DNA of 64,000 nucleotides from positions 16,902,501-16,966,500 of the forward strand of contig JAUMIR010000014.1 of NCBI GenBank assembly GCA_030847615.1, read 5' to 3'. Every line of letters begins with the position of its first letter. The first letter of the stretch is position 1. This DNA comes from Gambelia wislizenii. Lineage: Eukaryota; Chordata; Lepidosauria; Squamata; Crotaphytidae. This document shows, in pieces, positions 40,444 through 50,364 of this stretch. The notes below the pieces were generated by a model. The model made no database searches, was not told the origin of the DNA, and saw only the letters and a program-made list of their open reading frames with translations. A program made the translations under genes and the position numbers.

Positions 40444-40952
40444 GGCCTCACCCGGAATACTGTGTCCAGTTCTGGGCACCACAATTCAAAAAGGATATTG
40501 ACAAATTGGAGCGTGTCCAGAGGAGGGTGACTAAAATGGTGAAAGGTCAGGAAATGATGCCTTATGAGGAGAGACTTAGGGAGCTGGGTATGTTTAGCCT
40601 GGAAAAAAGACGGTTAAGAGGCGATATGATAGCCCTGTTTAAGTACTTGAAGGGGTGTCACGTTGAGGATGGAGCAGGCTTGTTTTCTGCTGCTCCAGAG
40701 ACTGGAACACGGAGCAATGGGTGCAAGCTCCAGGAACAGAGATTCCACCTCAACATTAGGAGGAACTTTCTGACAGTCAGAGCTGTTTGGCTCCCTCAGA
40801 GCGTGGTGGGGTCTTCTTCCTTGGAGGTCTTCAAACAGAGGCTGGATGGCCATTTGTCGGGGATGCTTTGATCGTGATTTCCTGCATGGCAGGGGGTTGG
40901 ACTGGATGGCCCTCATGGTCTCTTCCAACTCTACAGTTCTATGATTCTGTGA
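40444..40952 (+). mobile_element. CR1 LINE, young-looking
   Basis: Open from 40506 for 121 residues ([20 protein letters not shown], then [20 protein letters not shown] and [17 protein letters not shown]). A small deletion removes the RQWNALP codons. It ends 'agttctatgattctgtga'. Confidence 0.92.
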
Positions 40953-41034
40953 CAGATGGCCATCCATCTTTTCTGGACTCCTTTGAAAACCGAGCTGGAA
41001 GCTGTTGATGTGGTTTTCAGGTTTGTGTCCTTTT

Positions 41035-41400
41035 ATACCCTCCATATGTCCTGATTTGACAATGACACTCCCAATTAATTCTCTGTCATCCCACTTTCTC
41101 ACTTGCCTTTAAAATGTCCTGGTTTCTCTTTCCTCCTACTTTCCCCCTTGATCCTCATTTTACTTCCATTGCTTCAAACTGAGTTCAAAGTGCAAAAGGA
41201 GTTTTCACTCAGTTAAACTCAGCTTGGGAAGAAAGAAGAGTGGAGGGGGCAGAATCTAGCTCTTCCCAGTCGGCTCAGTCAAAGGCAAATTGCTGCAGCC
41301 TCTCCTAGCTTGTCTGCCCTTCCTCATTCATAGCTTTTGCCATCTTGATGACACTCTAATGTGTCTCAGTTTTCATCTGTGAAATGTTGGAGAGTATGGT
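41035..41400 (-). mobile_element. TIR-G copy
   Basis: 'ataccctccatatgtcctga' at the left to 'aaatgttggagagtatgg' at the right: the two ATACCCTCCA-type ends in inverted orientation. The interior has 'ctttaaaatgtcctggtttc' and 'ggcaaattgctgcagcctct'. Confidence 0.78.
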
Positions 41401-41573
41401 GTTTGTTTAACCCCCTGCAATCTTGCTCATATGCCAAGACAGTGTTACCTAGAAGCAAATACACAGTGGAAGTGAAACAAGCAAACTGGAAGAACCTTGC
41501 TGGGCCAAGCAAAATGCAAATGGCAAAACACTTCCGTTCTTCCATATGCAGGCAAACTAACAAAGAAACTGTT

Positions 41574-41576
41574 AAA

Positions 41577-41609
<33 letters not shown>

Positions 41610-41610
41610 A
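41574..41610. repeat. (A)n(GA)n microsatellite
   Basis: A run of about 12 A is followed by about 12 GA units. Confidence 0.95.
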
Positions 41611-41991
41611 TTGTTGAATGACCAGTCTCTTTTAATATGTGTAATTGCCCCATTTTGGAAAAAAAAACCCACACTTGTCAGAAAGATGAGTCTTTATAAT
41701 TTCAAAAGACGTTTGGTATCTTGTCTGGAGAGGAGGATGTGATGAATTGAAAGATTAATCCTTGCATGGCTGATCAGCTGGATTCTGGTCCACTTGAAAT
41801 GGCAGTTAATTTTTGACTAAGCAGAGCCAAGGCTGGACGCTGGAGGCTGTGGAAAAATTAGCTGTTTCCTGAATTGCGCAATTTTAAAGAGGGCAGTTCC
41901 TCAAACGGAAACGTTAAAATCTATGTTCCCGTACAAGCAAATCCTCTTATGTGATAAGATAATACAAGCAAAAAGGAGAATTTGGTGAATT
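41611..41991. other. Unidentified, apparently unique intron sequence
   Basis: No repeat family is recognised. It contains a paired GATA-type motif (gtgataagataat, about 41951-41963). It may be worth testing for conservation. Confidence 0.35.
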
Positions 41992-42432
41992 ACAGAATTA
42001 TAGAGTTGGAAGAGATCACAAGGGCCGTCCAGTCCAACCCCGTTCTATGCAGGAACACACAAAGCTCTCAGATGGCCATCCAGTCTCTGCTTTAAAAAAA
42101 CCCAATGATGGAGACTTCCACCACACTCAGAGGCAGCAGCGTATTCCACTTCGAAACAGCTCTTACTGTCAGGAAGTTCTTTCTAATGTTTAGGTGGAAT
42201 CTCTTTTCCTGCAGTTGAGTCTGAGTCCATTGCTCCTTGTCCTAGTCTCTGGAGCAACAGAAAACAAGCTTGCTCCATCCTCAGTATGACATCCCTTCAA
42301 ATATTTAAACATGGCTATCATGTCCTCTCTTAACCTTCTCTTCCCCAGGCTGAACATACCCAGCTCCCTAAGCTATTCCTCATAGGTTATGGCTTCCAGA
42401 CCTCCCACCATTTTGGTCATCCTCCTCTGAAC
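41992..42432 (-). mobile_element. CR1 LINE
   Basis: The 3' end 'cagaattatagagttggaag' runs back to 'gtcatcctcctctgaacaca'. Small indels (for example at 42127 and 42217) break the frame. Confidence 0.9.
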
Positions 42433-42479
42433 ACAGCCCAGGATACACTAAAATACTAATGCAATTTTTGGCAGGGGAT

Positions 42480-42790
42480 AGGATTTATTGTTCGCTGTCA
42501 TAGAGTAACTTATGGTTACCCTGTGAATGAGAGATCATCAAGGACCCTGGTCATCAACTTCCCTGCTCAGGTCTTGCAATCTCAGAGCTGTGGCTTCCTT
42601 GATGGAATCAATCCACCTATAGTTTGTTCTCCCTCTTTTTCTATAATCTTCCACTTTGCCGAGCATGAGCATTTTTTCTCGTGAACCATGTCATCTCCTG
42701 ATACGTGCAATGTACGACAACCTCAGTTTTGTCATCTTGGCTTCTATAGTGATTGTTCAGGCCTGATCTGTTGTTGTGGTGGTGGTGGTG
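42480..42790 (-). mobile_element. Old LINE 3' fragment
   Basis: The minus strand preserves a conserved LINE C-terminal theme (VDSIKEATALRLQDLSREVD after a decayed RKRG-type stretch). The plus-strand text ('cttgatggaatcaatccacc', 'acgacaacctcagttttgtc') is a familiar old RTE/Bov-B-like tail. The clade is uncertain. Confidence 0.45.
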
Positions 42791-43280
42791 TCGGTGTCCT
42801 TCAAGTGATTTCTGACTGACAGCAACCGTAACATGAACCAATCACAGGGTTTTCTGGGCAAGATTTTTTCAGGGGCTTACCGCACTCCAAAGTAAAATGG
42901 TACCGCAGCCAGAAGGTTCCATCTTCCCTGCTGCCTTCCTGTATGACACTGTCATTCTTATGTTCTGATTCCGCGGGAGACCGAAGTAAAACCACATCTT
43001 TTTGCTAACCGTAAAAACCTGTTAGTAAAAAGGTGCAGTTTTACCTCAATCTCCCATGGGACTGGAGCCAAACACAGGAAGAACAATGTTGTCATGCGAT
43101 AAGGCAGCATGGATGATAGAACCTCCCTGCTGCACTACCGTTTTACTTCGGAGTACAGTAAGCACTTCAGAGAAGGTTTGCCACTGTCTTCTTCTGAAGC
43201 CGGGAGACTGTGGCTTGTCCAAAGTGGGATTCCATGGCCAAGCAGAGATTCAAAGACTGGTCTCTCAGAGTCCTATAAGG
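42768..43280 (-). mobile_element. MIR-like SINE split by an FB element
   Basis: The tail part is at 42768-42872 ('ggtggtggtggtgtcggtgt', then 'cacagggttttctgggcaag'). The head part is at 43166-43280 ('gccgggagactgtggcttgt', then 'gatttcaaagactggtctct'-like). It joins across the FB insertion. Confidence 0.65.
42873..43165. mobile_element. FB element with 5-bp TSD
   Basis: A foldback of 293 bp with ends GGGCTTACCGCACTCCAAAG and, reversed, GTGCTTACTGTACTCCGAAG. TTCAG lies on both sides (42868-42872, 43166-43170). The loop centre is near 43010 (ttttgctaaccgtaaaaacc). It has no coding capacity. Confidence 0.8.
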
Positions 43281-43594
43281 AAGGAGGGAGTAAAAATCTG
43301 GGTGAAATTCAGACTACTTTGGAGTTGCGGCGCATGAAATTCAGTCTACTCTGGCCCCAGGTTTTAAGCACCACACCTGCCAAAGCTTGAATCTGCATTT
43401 GGATTTTTACTTGGCTTCCATTCAAAGCTGTTACTGACCACTTGAATCTGAGCTCCAGGAAAAAGCAAAATCCCAGCAGTAGTCGCTCTTTCTGAAGCCT
43501 GAATGGGCAGCTAGTCTTGTGATAGCAGGGAGGGATGAAGGTTTTGGCTTCAGAGAGAGTGACTAGCATTGGGGCTCTGACTTCGGAATGAGAA
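43281..43594. other. Unidentified intron sequence
   Basis: No feature is recognised. Confidence 0.4.
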
Positions 43595-43629
43595 GTGGCA
43601 CAGGGGTGGAGTGGGGGAAGGGTGATGCC

Positions 43630-44511
43630 CAGGACCAGTTTAGGAGTATTTTGGGGGGCCCTGCAATTCTTTATTTGGGGGGGGGGATATGTTTGTCTCA
43701 GGTCAATGTAACCTAGCCTAACTTATTCACAGTACAGAATATTCAAATTATTACCCATAGAATCATAGAATTGTAGAGTTGGAAGAGACCACAAGGGCCA
43801 TCCAGTCCAACCCCCTGCCATGCAGGAAATCACAATCAAAGCATCCCCGACAGATGGCCATCCAGCCTCTGTTTAAAGACCTCCAAGGAAGGAGACCCCA
43901 CCACGCTCCGAGGGAGTGCGTTCCACTGCCGAACAGCTCTTACTGTCAAAAAGTTCCTCCTCATGTTGAGGTGGAATCTCTGTTCCTGGAGCTTGCACCC
44001 ATTGCTCCGTGTTCCAGTCTCTGGAGCAGCAGAAAACAAGTCTGCTCCATCCTCAGCGTGACATCCCTTCAAATACTTACACAGGGCTATCATATCGCCT
44101 CTCAACCGTCTTTTTTCCAGGCTAAACATACCCAGCTCCCTAAGTCTCTCTTCATAAGGCATGGTTTCCAGACCTTTCACCATTTTATTCGCCCTCCTCT
44201 GGACATGCTCCAATTTGTCAATATCCTTTTTGAATGGTGGTGCCCAGAACTGGACACAGTATTCTAGGTGAGGCCTGACCAAGGCAGAATAGAGCGGCAC
44301 TATGACTCCCCTTGATCTTGACACTATACTTCTATTGATGCAGCCCAAAATCGCGTTGGCCTTTTTAGCTGCCGCATCACACTGTTGACTCATATAATAC
44401 TAATAATATAATACTAATAATATTTTTGCAGGAGGAGGGTTATGATGGGCCCCCCACAACGATGGGGCTCCCTGCAGCTGCAGTTGCTGCAGGGCCCTTA
44501 AACTGGCCCTG
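43630..44511. mobile_element. hAT-like MITE carrying a CR1
   Basis: Ends CAGGACCAGTTTAGGAG and CCTTAAACTGGCCCTG are homologous to the copy at 15256. The flanks GTGATGCC (43622-43629) and GTGGTGCC (44512-44519) are a 7/8 target duplication. About 245 bp of hAT sequence remain around an inserted CR1. Confidence 0.87.
43757..44393 (-). mobile_element. CR1 LINE with the longest open frame (185 codons)
   Basis: The minus-strand frame 43836-44393 is uninterrupted: [20 protein letters not shown], then [40 protein letters not shown] and [20 protein letters not shown]. This is the C-terminal part of CR1 ORF2. With no reverse transcriptase or endonuclease domain it is inactive but young. Confidence 0.93.
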
Positions 44512-44603
44512 GTGGTGCCTCAGGCAGCATTTGTCTTTGCTCTCCTTTCCCTTCTAGCGTTGTCAGAGGTTTTTACCAGATGAATCATTTCCCTTGTAAC
44601 TAA

Positions 44604-45189
44604 GGAGATTATCAGGCAGGAACGAAAAAGGCATTCCTGTCCCACAATCACCTCTCTCGTCCCTGCAACACCACAATAACAAAACTTTTCAGACCTACCT
44701 TAGTAGCATCAACAGGGCAGCCCAGGAGTGAATGGAGCTCTAACAGAGCTCCGTTCACTTCCTGGAGTGAAATCCTGCCTGTTCTTGTGAGAAGAGGTGA
44801 ACGCGGGAAATTCAAAGTTAAAAAGAAAAATAAAAGAGCAAAAATTGACGGCAAGCACAAAAACACACTTTAAAACTTGTAAGTAAACCAGGGAAGTTTT
44901 AAAAAGTGTGCCACTTACCTGGATGTCCCATTCTCACCAGGAAGTGTTTCTGGCAGGGACCGCCCGTTGACGCTGGGATCTCGCCAGCAAAAATGGGCAC
45001 CTTTTCACTCACAGGACAGAAACGGAACGGGGATCTATTAACGGCTTAAACCGTCAATAAAAAGCAGCGCCGGCGTAACGAGAGCTGAATGGGAGCATTA
45101 CAAGAGGGGGACAACGTCATGTGAAAGGGAAGCCCTTCAGCGGTCTCGTGGCATCGTGGTAATGCCATGTTTAGGGCGTCTGACAATCG
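44604..45189 (-). mobile_element. TIR-T element, one end decayed
   Basis: The left end GGAGATTATCAGGCAGG is intact. The interior matches the other copies in reverse ('acgcgggaaattcaaagtta', 'gaccgcccgttgacgctggg'). The right end reads 'gtctgacaatcgcgggg' instead of the canonical terminus. It lies between the two copies of a duplicated host segment. Confidence 0.75.
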
Positions 45190-45320
45190 CGGGGAGTGGG
45201 GTGGGGTGGGGAATGGTGGTGCCTCAGGCAGCATTTACTTTTCCTCTCCTTTCCTATCTAGCATTGTCAATGGACTGTAAAAGGTTTTTACCGGATGAAT
45301 CATTTCCCTTGTAACCAAGT
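45190..45320 (+). repeat. Second copy of the duplicated host segment (empty hAT site)
   Basis: 'ggtggtgcctcaggcagcat' is continuous here, showing the host sequence without the hAT element. It is followed by 'atgaatcatttcccttgtaa', the counterpart of 44580-44599. Identity is high but not perfect (small indels, including about 16 bases at 45270). Confidence 0.75.
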
Positions 45321-45574
45321 GACTAAGCTGAAAACTTTCAAAACTTCTATTATAGGGTACCTCTCCCCCCCACCAGCTCTTTTGTGTGTATGTGGTAGTT
45401 GTGGGAGCTTGGGAGCATTCACCACATCTTTCTTTTCATTTGTTAGATTATTGAGGTAAAGGGTGCCCCAGAGCTGGGATGGCAACCTTTCTTCTGAGCA
45501 AACATACTTTAAGATCTCACTCTACCTCCAGAGTAAATAGTGTAGAAACACTCTTAGGTTAAGTTCTTTTTCTC

Positions 45575-45870
45575 ACTACACACTTATAGGACTTTGATGC
45601 CATCTTAACTGCCACAGCACTATCCCGGGATTTGTGGATTGGGAACCGACTTGCTAGAGAGCTCTAGTACGTTGCCCCTAAACTTTGGTTCTTAATATAC
45701 TTTGAGGTGAGAAGGATTGAGGATTAAATCTGTTGAATGTGTAGTTCAGACAGGTGCTCAAGGTGCCTTAGGAACTATAATTCAGACTGGAGCAACCTAG
45801 CAGAGAATTTGGACTCCATTGCAGAACTACAAATCCCACAATATCACTTTGATGCCATCTGAACTGCCAT
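45575..45870. mobile_element. Foldback hAT-like MITE
   Basis: 'gatgccatcttaactgccac' at the left and 'gatgccatctgaactgccat' at the right. Inner blocks 'atcccgggatttgtggattg' and 'gaactacaaatcccacaat' face each other. It is related to the foldback at 23532. Confidence 0.55.
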
Positions 45871-45878
45871 CTGTTTAG

Positions 45879-46698
45879 TCTAGACAAGAGAAGGTTGAAA
45901 GATAACATGACAGTCATGTTTAAATAGAATGGCAATCAGTAATTACTTACTGTAGGCAAGGATGGAATATAGATAGAGACATTGAGATATAAGGTAGAAG
46001 AATATACAAGTATGGCTATATGAATATACATATAAATATATAAAGAAATAGGATACGCAAGTTAAGTGATAGGTAAGGAAGGGAAGAGAAACATGGAATG
46101 AAAAGATAAATATAGAAAGGGATGAGAGGAGATTAACATAAATGAACGAATAGAAAAATTAGAAATAGAAAGACAACATTTTTTGTATAGAAAGAAGGGG
46201 AAAAATCATACCGAAATAACAAATCCTTTGAGTTAATTTTATGAGGGAAGTCATGGTTTTTTTTTAAATTTTAAAATAACCAAATTAAACTATGTATATG
46301 TAATGGACAAAGAAAGTAATGATAAAAACTTGTTTATGTTTTCTGGTTTTTAAAAATTGGCAATGTATATGCAACAATAACAATAAAAAGTTATATATGA
46401 ATAAATATTTGAAGGCATGTCATACTGAGGATGGAGCAAGCTTGTTTTCTGCTGCTCCAGAGACTTGGACACGGAGCAGTGGGTTCAAACGACAGGAAAA
46501 GAGATTCCACCTAAACGTTAGGAAGAACTTCGGAAGTTGAATACACTGCCTGGGAATGTGGTGGAACCTCCATCTTTGGAGGTTTTTAAACAGAGGCTGG
46601 ATGGCCATCTGTTGGGAATGCTTTGATTGTGTATTCCTGCATGGCAGGGGGTTGGACTGGATAGCCTTTGGGGTCTCTTCCAACTCTATGACTCTGTC
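45879..46698 (+). mobile_element. CR1 LINE split by an L1-type insertion
   Basis: The left part (45879-45930) reads 'tgtttagtctagacaagaga' and stops at 'catgtttaaata'. The right part resumes at 46405 'aatatttgaaggcatgtcat' and ends 'cttccaactctatgactctg'. Confidence 0.85.
45931..46404 (+). mobile_element. L1-type 3' end inside CR1
   Basis: About 470 bp of A-rich sequence with an L1-like 3' UTR texture, ending 'aaaaattggcaatgtatatg', then 'caataacaataaaaagttat'. The CR1 words 'tttaaata' and 'aataaata' at the two junctions are compatible with a short duplication. Confidence 0.65.
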
Positions 46699-46765
46699 TC
46701 TCCATCCTATGGAATCATGGATTTTGTAGTTTGGTGAAGAATATAGAATTCTCTACCAGAGAGAT

Positions 46766-47372
46766 TTAGAGGTTTATCGCATGAGGGAAGGGAAGCGGTG
46801 GTACAGCCCGATAACAGCGCCTCCCATCCTACCTTACTGTACAACATTGGCATTCTACAACTGTTCTTCTGTTCCAGTCCTATGGGAGATGGTGGTAAAT
46901 GTAGTCTTTTTAATCAGTTAGAGGCTTACCACAGTCCAAAGAAAAGCGGCATGTAGCAGGAACATTCCATCTTCCATGCTGCTTTACTGCGTGATGTCAT
47001 CGTTCTTTTGTTCTGTTCCCATGGGGAACGGAGGTAAAACCGTGTCTTTTTGCTTATCGAAAAAACTCGTTAGCAACAAATGCTGTTTTGCCTTGGTCCC
47101 CCAAGGGACCGCAACAAAAGAACACTAAAAGAGTGATGACGTCATGTGGTAAGGCTGCACTGAAGGTGGAACATTTCTGCTGCGCTACCACTTTTCTTTG
47201 GAGTGTGGTAAGCCCCTTGTAAAAAAGCTTCGCATTTATCACTGTCTCTCACAGGACTATAATGCAAGAACAGCTGTAGGATGCTGACGTCATGCGGTAA
47301 GGCAGGACAGGAGGTGCTGCTATCAGGCTGCGCTGCCGTTTCCCTTCCTTTGTATGATAAGCTGCCTAGTGC
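46766..47372. mobile_element. Outer FB element with another FB in its loop
   Basis: Outer arms 46766-46915 and about 47230-47372 pair: GGTTTATCGCATGAGGGAAG at the left against GTTTCCCTTCCTTTGTATGATAA at the right, with 'gttccagtcctatgggaga' facing 'ctctcacaggactataatg'. The central loop is occupied by a second FB copy. Confidence 0.75.
46918..47218. mobile_element. Inner FB element
   Basis: GGCTTACCACAGTCCAAAGA at the left and TTTGGAGTGTGGTAAGCC at the right are near-perfect inverses. The centre (47050-47095) has 'tttttgcttatcgaaaaaac'. It is closely related to the FB at 42873. Confidence 0.8.
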
Positions 47373-47510
47373 CTCTCATCAGATTGCAAATCTCAGCATT
47401 CCAGGATGTCAGTTAAAGTGGTATTGAAGTTAAGTTAATTGTGTAGTTCAGAAGAACAAACACTCAAAAAGTATCTTCTTCCCACAATCCCTAGGAAGTA
47501 CAGTTGTCCC

Positions 47511-47735
47511 TCTGCATCCATGGGTTTGGTATTCACGGATTTAAGTATTCATGGCTTGAAAATATTCTTTAAAATATAATAATTCAAAAAGCGAACCTTG
47601 ATTTTGCCATCTTGTATAAGGGACACCATTTTGCTATGCCATTGCATATCATGGGACTTGAGTATTCACAGATTTGGGTATTCCTGGGGGTGGTGGTCCT
47701 GGAACCAAACCCCAGTGGATAGGAAGGGACAATTG
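47511..47735 (-). mobile_element. MITE-A
   Basis: CAGTTGTCCCTCTGCATCCA to 'ggataggaagggacaattg', 225 bp, TA on both sides. Confidence 0.87.
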
Positions 47736-47872
47736 TAGACTGCAAATACCTTCAGAAGAATCGGTCTCCTTAACTCGAATGCCACCCTGTGAGAGAATTT
47801 AATACATTTGAAGTGCTTGAGGGTTGTGGTTTTAGTAGCCCAGCCTCATCACAAATAGTTCTGGGACTCTTA

Positions 47873-48260
47873 AAGAAAAAAAGGGAAGTTTTCTTCCCAA
47901 ATATTTTTATTAGTTGCTAAGACATATCAAAATCAATCACAATCATAGTTTCAATTCTCATAAATATCAGCATTGACATGTATCCGCATGGTTCATCCTC
48001 TATTCTTAACATTAATATTCTCAATTTTTATCTAATATTATCAAACATACATTATATTCAGTATTTTCCATCATTCCATATTTCATCATTGTGACTGACT
48101 TTTTCAAAATTTACAATCATAATATACAATTTTTTTTGACCTGCTTAAATTACAAGTCTTAGTTCTCAATCTTACATATCATTTCTCTTTTCTATCCTGA
48201 CTCCCCTTGTTAAACCATCCATAAGGTTTTTTTCCCCCTTAAGAAAAAAAGAGAAGTTTT
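47873..48260 (-). mobile_element. L1-type insertion with 20-bp TSD
   Basis: AAGAAAAAAAGGGAAGTTTT (47873-47892) and AAGAAAAAAAGAGAAGTTTT (48241-48260) bracket a 348-bp T-rich insert (47893-48240) that looks like a reversed L1 3' UTR. Confidence 0.6.
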
Positions 48261-48351
48261 AGTACCAGTGGCATTTCTGCTGGCAATGCAATTCCTTGCT
48301 TTTGCATGAACTCTTTTTTTATTATTATTATGCTTTCCATACAATAATATA

Positions 48352-48702
48352 CAGTTGTCCCTTCACATTCGCTGGGGTTTAGTTCCAGGACCCCCGTGGA
48401 TTCCCAAATCCGTGAATGCTCAAGTCCCATTATATGCTCTCTCTCTCTGGCTTTTCTTCGCAAATGAAGATTTAGGAAGGACTCATCCCGCGCTTTCTGC
48501 AAGCGCGCTGATGATTAAAAAAGGCCAATCCGAGATAAACAAGTCTGGTTGCAGAAAGAATATGCAATGGCATAGCAAAATGGTGACCCTTATATAAGAT
48601 GGAAAAATCAAAGTTTGCTTTTTGGATTATTATTTTTTAAAGAATATTTTCAAGCCATTAATACTTAAAACCGTGAATGCCAAATCCGTGAATGTGGCGG
48701 GT
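48352..48702 (+). mobile_element. MITE-A interrupted by LINE-E
   Basis: It starts CAGTTGTCCCTTCACATTCG and breaks at 'cccattatatg' (about 48436). It resumes at 48563 'atgcaatggcatagcaaaat'. The right end is decayed (gaatgtggcgggtact). Confidence 0.8.
48437..48562 (-). mobile_element. LINE-E 3' terminal fragment, 126 bp
   Basis: A CT tract and CTGGCTTTTCTTCGCAAATG through 'gcgctgatgattaaaaaagg' to 'aagtctggttgcagaaagaa'. This is a severely 5'-truncated insertion into MITE-A. Confidence 0.8.
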
Positions 48703-49090
48703 ACTTCACATATCATAACATATCCTCACAATATTAATATTTTTCTAATTTTACTATAGTATCTTGAGTTTACAACTTGCTATCATTATATGGCTATTAT
48801 TGAAGTAGTTATAGGCAACACTATACTATGAAAAATAGATTGACTGACTTCTTATCTTCTCAGTTGTTGGATAATATCATTATTTACATGTATCTCTAAT
48901 TCTTACAATATACCAGTTACCGTAATCTACTGTGACAATGACGATTCCCTAGATATAAGCTTCTTTATTCCTTATCTTAAATCGTAACTATTTTTCAAAT
49001 GTATTTTCTACTTTTCAAGAAAAAAGGGAAGTTTTAATACTAGTGGCATTTCTGTTGGCATTGCAATTCCTTGCTTTTGCATGAACTCTT

Positions 49091-49859
49091 AACAAATGGC
49101 TGGTCGGCCAGCTGGTTAACTAGTGCAAAACTCCTGTAAGCAAGTTCCTTGAAAGACACTTCTGTGAAAAAGAACTGAAGCAGAGCTGAAGTGAGAAAAG
49201 GAACAAGGAAGGATGCAGGAAGATTGTTAAGACAATGTTTGATAGAGGAGGCACTGTTGATAACAACAGAAGCAAGCAGCAAGGTTTCACAAAATACACA
49301 GAAACAGAACGGTGATGCAATGTCTATTACAATAAACCTCTTTAAAATTTAGCAGTGTATTTATGAATTATTATATTCAGTTACAAACCCGACTCAAAAC
49401 TTACTAACCAATTTCAACAATATAATTGCACAGTAAATTGTTGTATTTAAGTGTTGAAATACTGAGTTTCCAAAGTCCCAATAATGTGAAATTGTAGGAT
49501 ACAGAGTTTTCTGAAGGTAAGTCACAATCCAAGATTTTTAAAAGTGGATCTTTGACATGCAGACATGAAGCCCGTTTCTGGAAACATTTAACCCTTCGTC
49601 GGCCTCAAAGATACTCTATATACCAGCTTGTGATCACCCAGAATAAGGAATCTTTTCCAACTCGTATTCATACGGAGTGAGGAATCTTTTCTGCTGTCCT
49701 GGTTGAATAGTTGAAAAAGATTCCTTTTAGAGGCAAGGACTGGCAAAATCACTGCTGAGTATTCCTTGCCTAAGAACACCCACTGGCTTTCCATTATCCT
49801 GAATAGAAAAAGAAAAGAGTCTCAATGCCTTGTTCTTAATTTGTGGAATTTGCTGCCAT
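49091..49859. other. Mostly unidentified intron sequence
   Basis: Only 49735-49795 ('aaggactggcaaaatcactg', then 'gagtattccttgcctaagaa') resembles a 5S-SINE/MIR-SINE tail in the plus sense. The rest shows no recognised feature. Confidence 0.4.
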
Positions 49860-50262
49860 AAGCAGAGGTGTAGTGATGGACACAAACCTTCTGAGAAAAG
49901 GAATTCTGCCCTTCCTTCCTGCTACCCATCAATGTACCCTCCTACTGTCCTGATCCAGCAGGGAGAACCCCGATGAATCCCCTGTGGTTCCACTTTCTTC
50001 GCTGCTTTTAAAATGCCCCAGTTTCACTCCCCTCCTTCCACATTTGTCCTCAGCTGATTTCAATGGCTACAAATGGAGTTCAAAGGACAAAGTTTGCACT
50101 CAGTTAACTCTGTGGAGGGAGAGGAGAGACGGGGTCAGAACCATGCCCTTCCCAGAAGGCCCAGGAAAAAGCAAACTGCTGTATCCTCTCCTTGCTTATA
50201 TGTTCTTCCTCGTCCATAACTTTTGCCGGCTTGACCACGCTCTGATGGCATTCTAGAGCATG
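49860..50262 (-). mobile_element. TIR-G copy
   Basis: 'aaaatgccccagtttcactc', then 'caaatggagttcaaaggaca' and 'tgaccacgctctgatggcat' follow the TIR-G interior in reverse. Both termini are decayed. Confidence 0.65.
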
Positions 50263-50364
50263 ACAAAAGAATTCATGTAGCAATAATAAGAGCAATGCAA
50301 AACAGGAAATGTCTTACTACAGGGATAAGCCAAGATAAACCTCCAGTTGCATCTATTTTTGCAG

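Larger units (their letters stand above)
43595..44603 (+). repeat. First copy of a duplicated host segment, split by a hAT element
   Basis: The host parts are 43595-43629 and 44512-44603. Joined, they correspond to the uninterrupted second copy at 45190-45320 ('gtggtgcctcaggcagcatt', then 'atgaatcatttcccttgtaa'). Confidence 0.75.
48241..49090 (-). mobile_element. L1-type insertion flanked by about 74-bp direct repeats
   Basis: 48241-48315 and 49017-49090 are near-identical (shared 'gtggcatttctg', 'gcaattccttgcttttgcat', 'gaactctt'). Between them lies a T-rich insert beginning 'ttttttattattattatgct', the reverse of an A-rich tail. A MITE-A, itself carrying a LINE-E piece, is nested inside. 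Confidence 0.6.

Noticed and set aside
43836..44393. A 185-codon open frame as a host gene
   Set aside because: It is the C-terminus of CR1 ORF2, repeated at more than twenty places in the window, and ends in the CR1 3' terminus.
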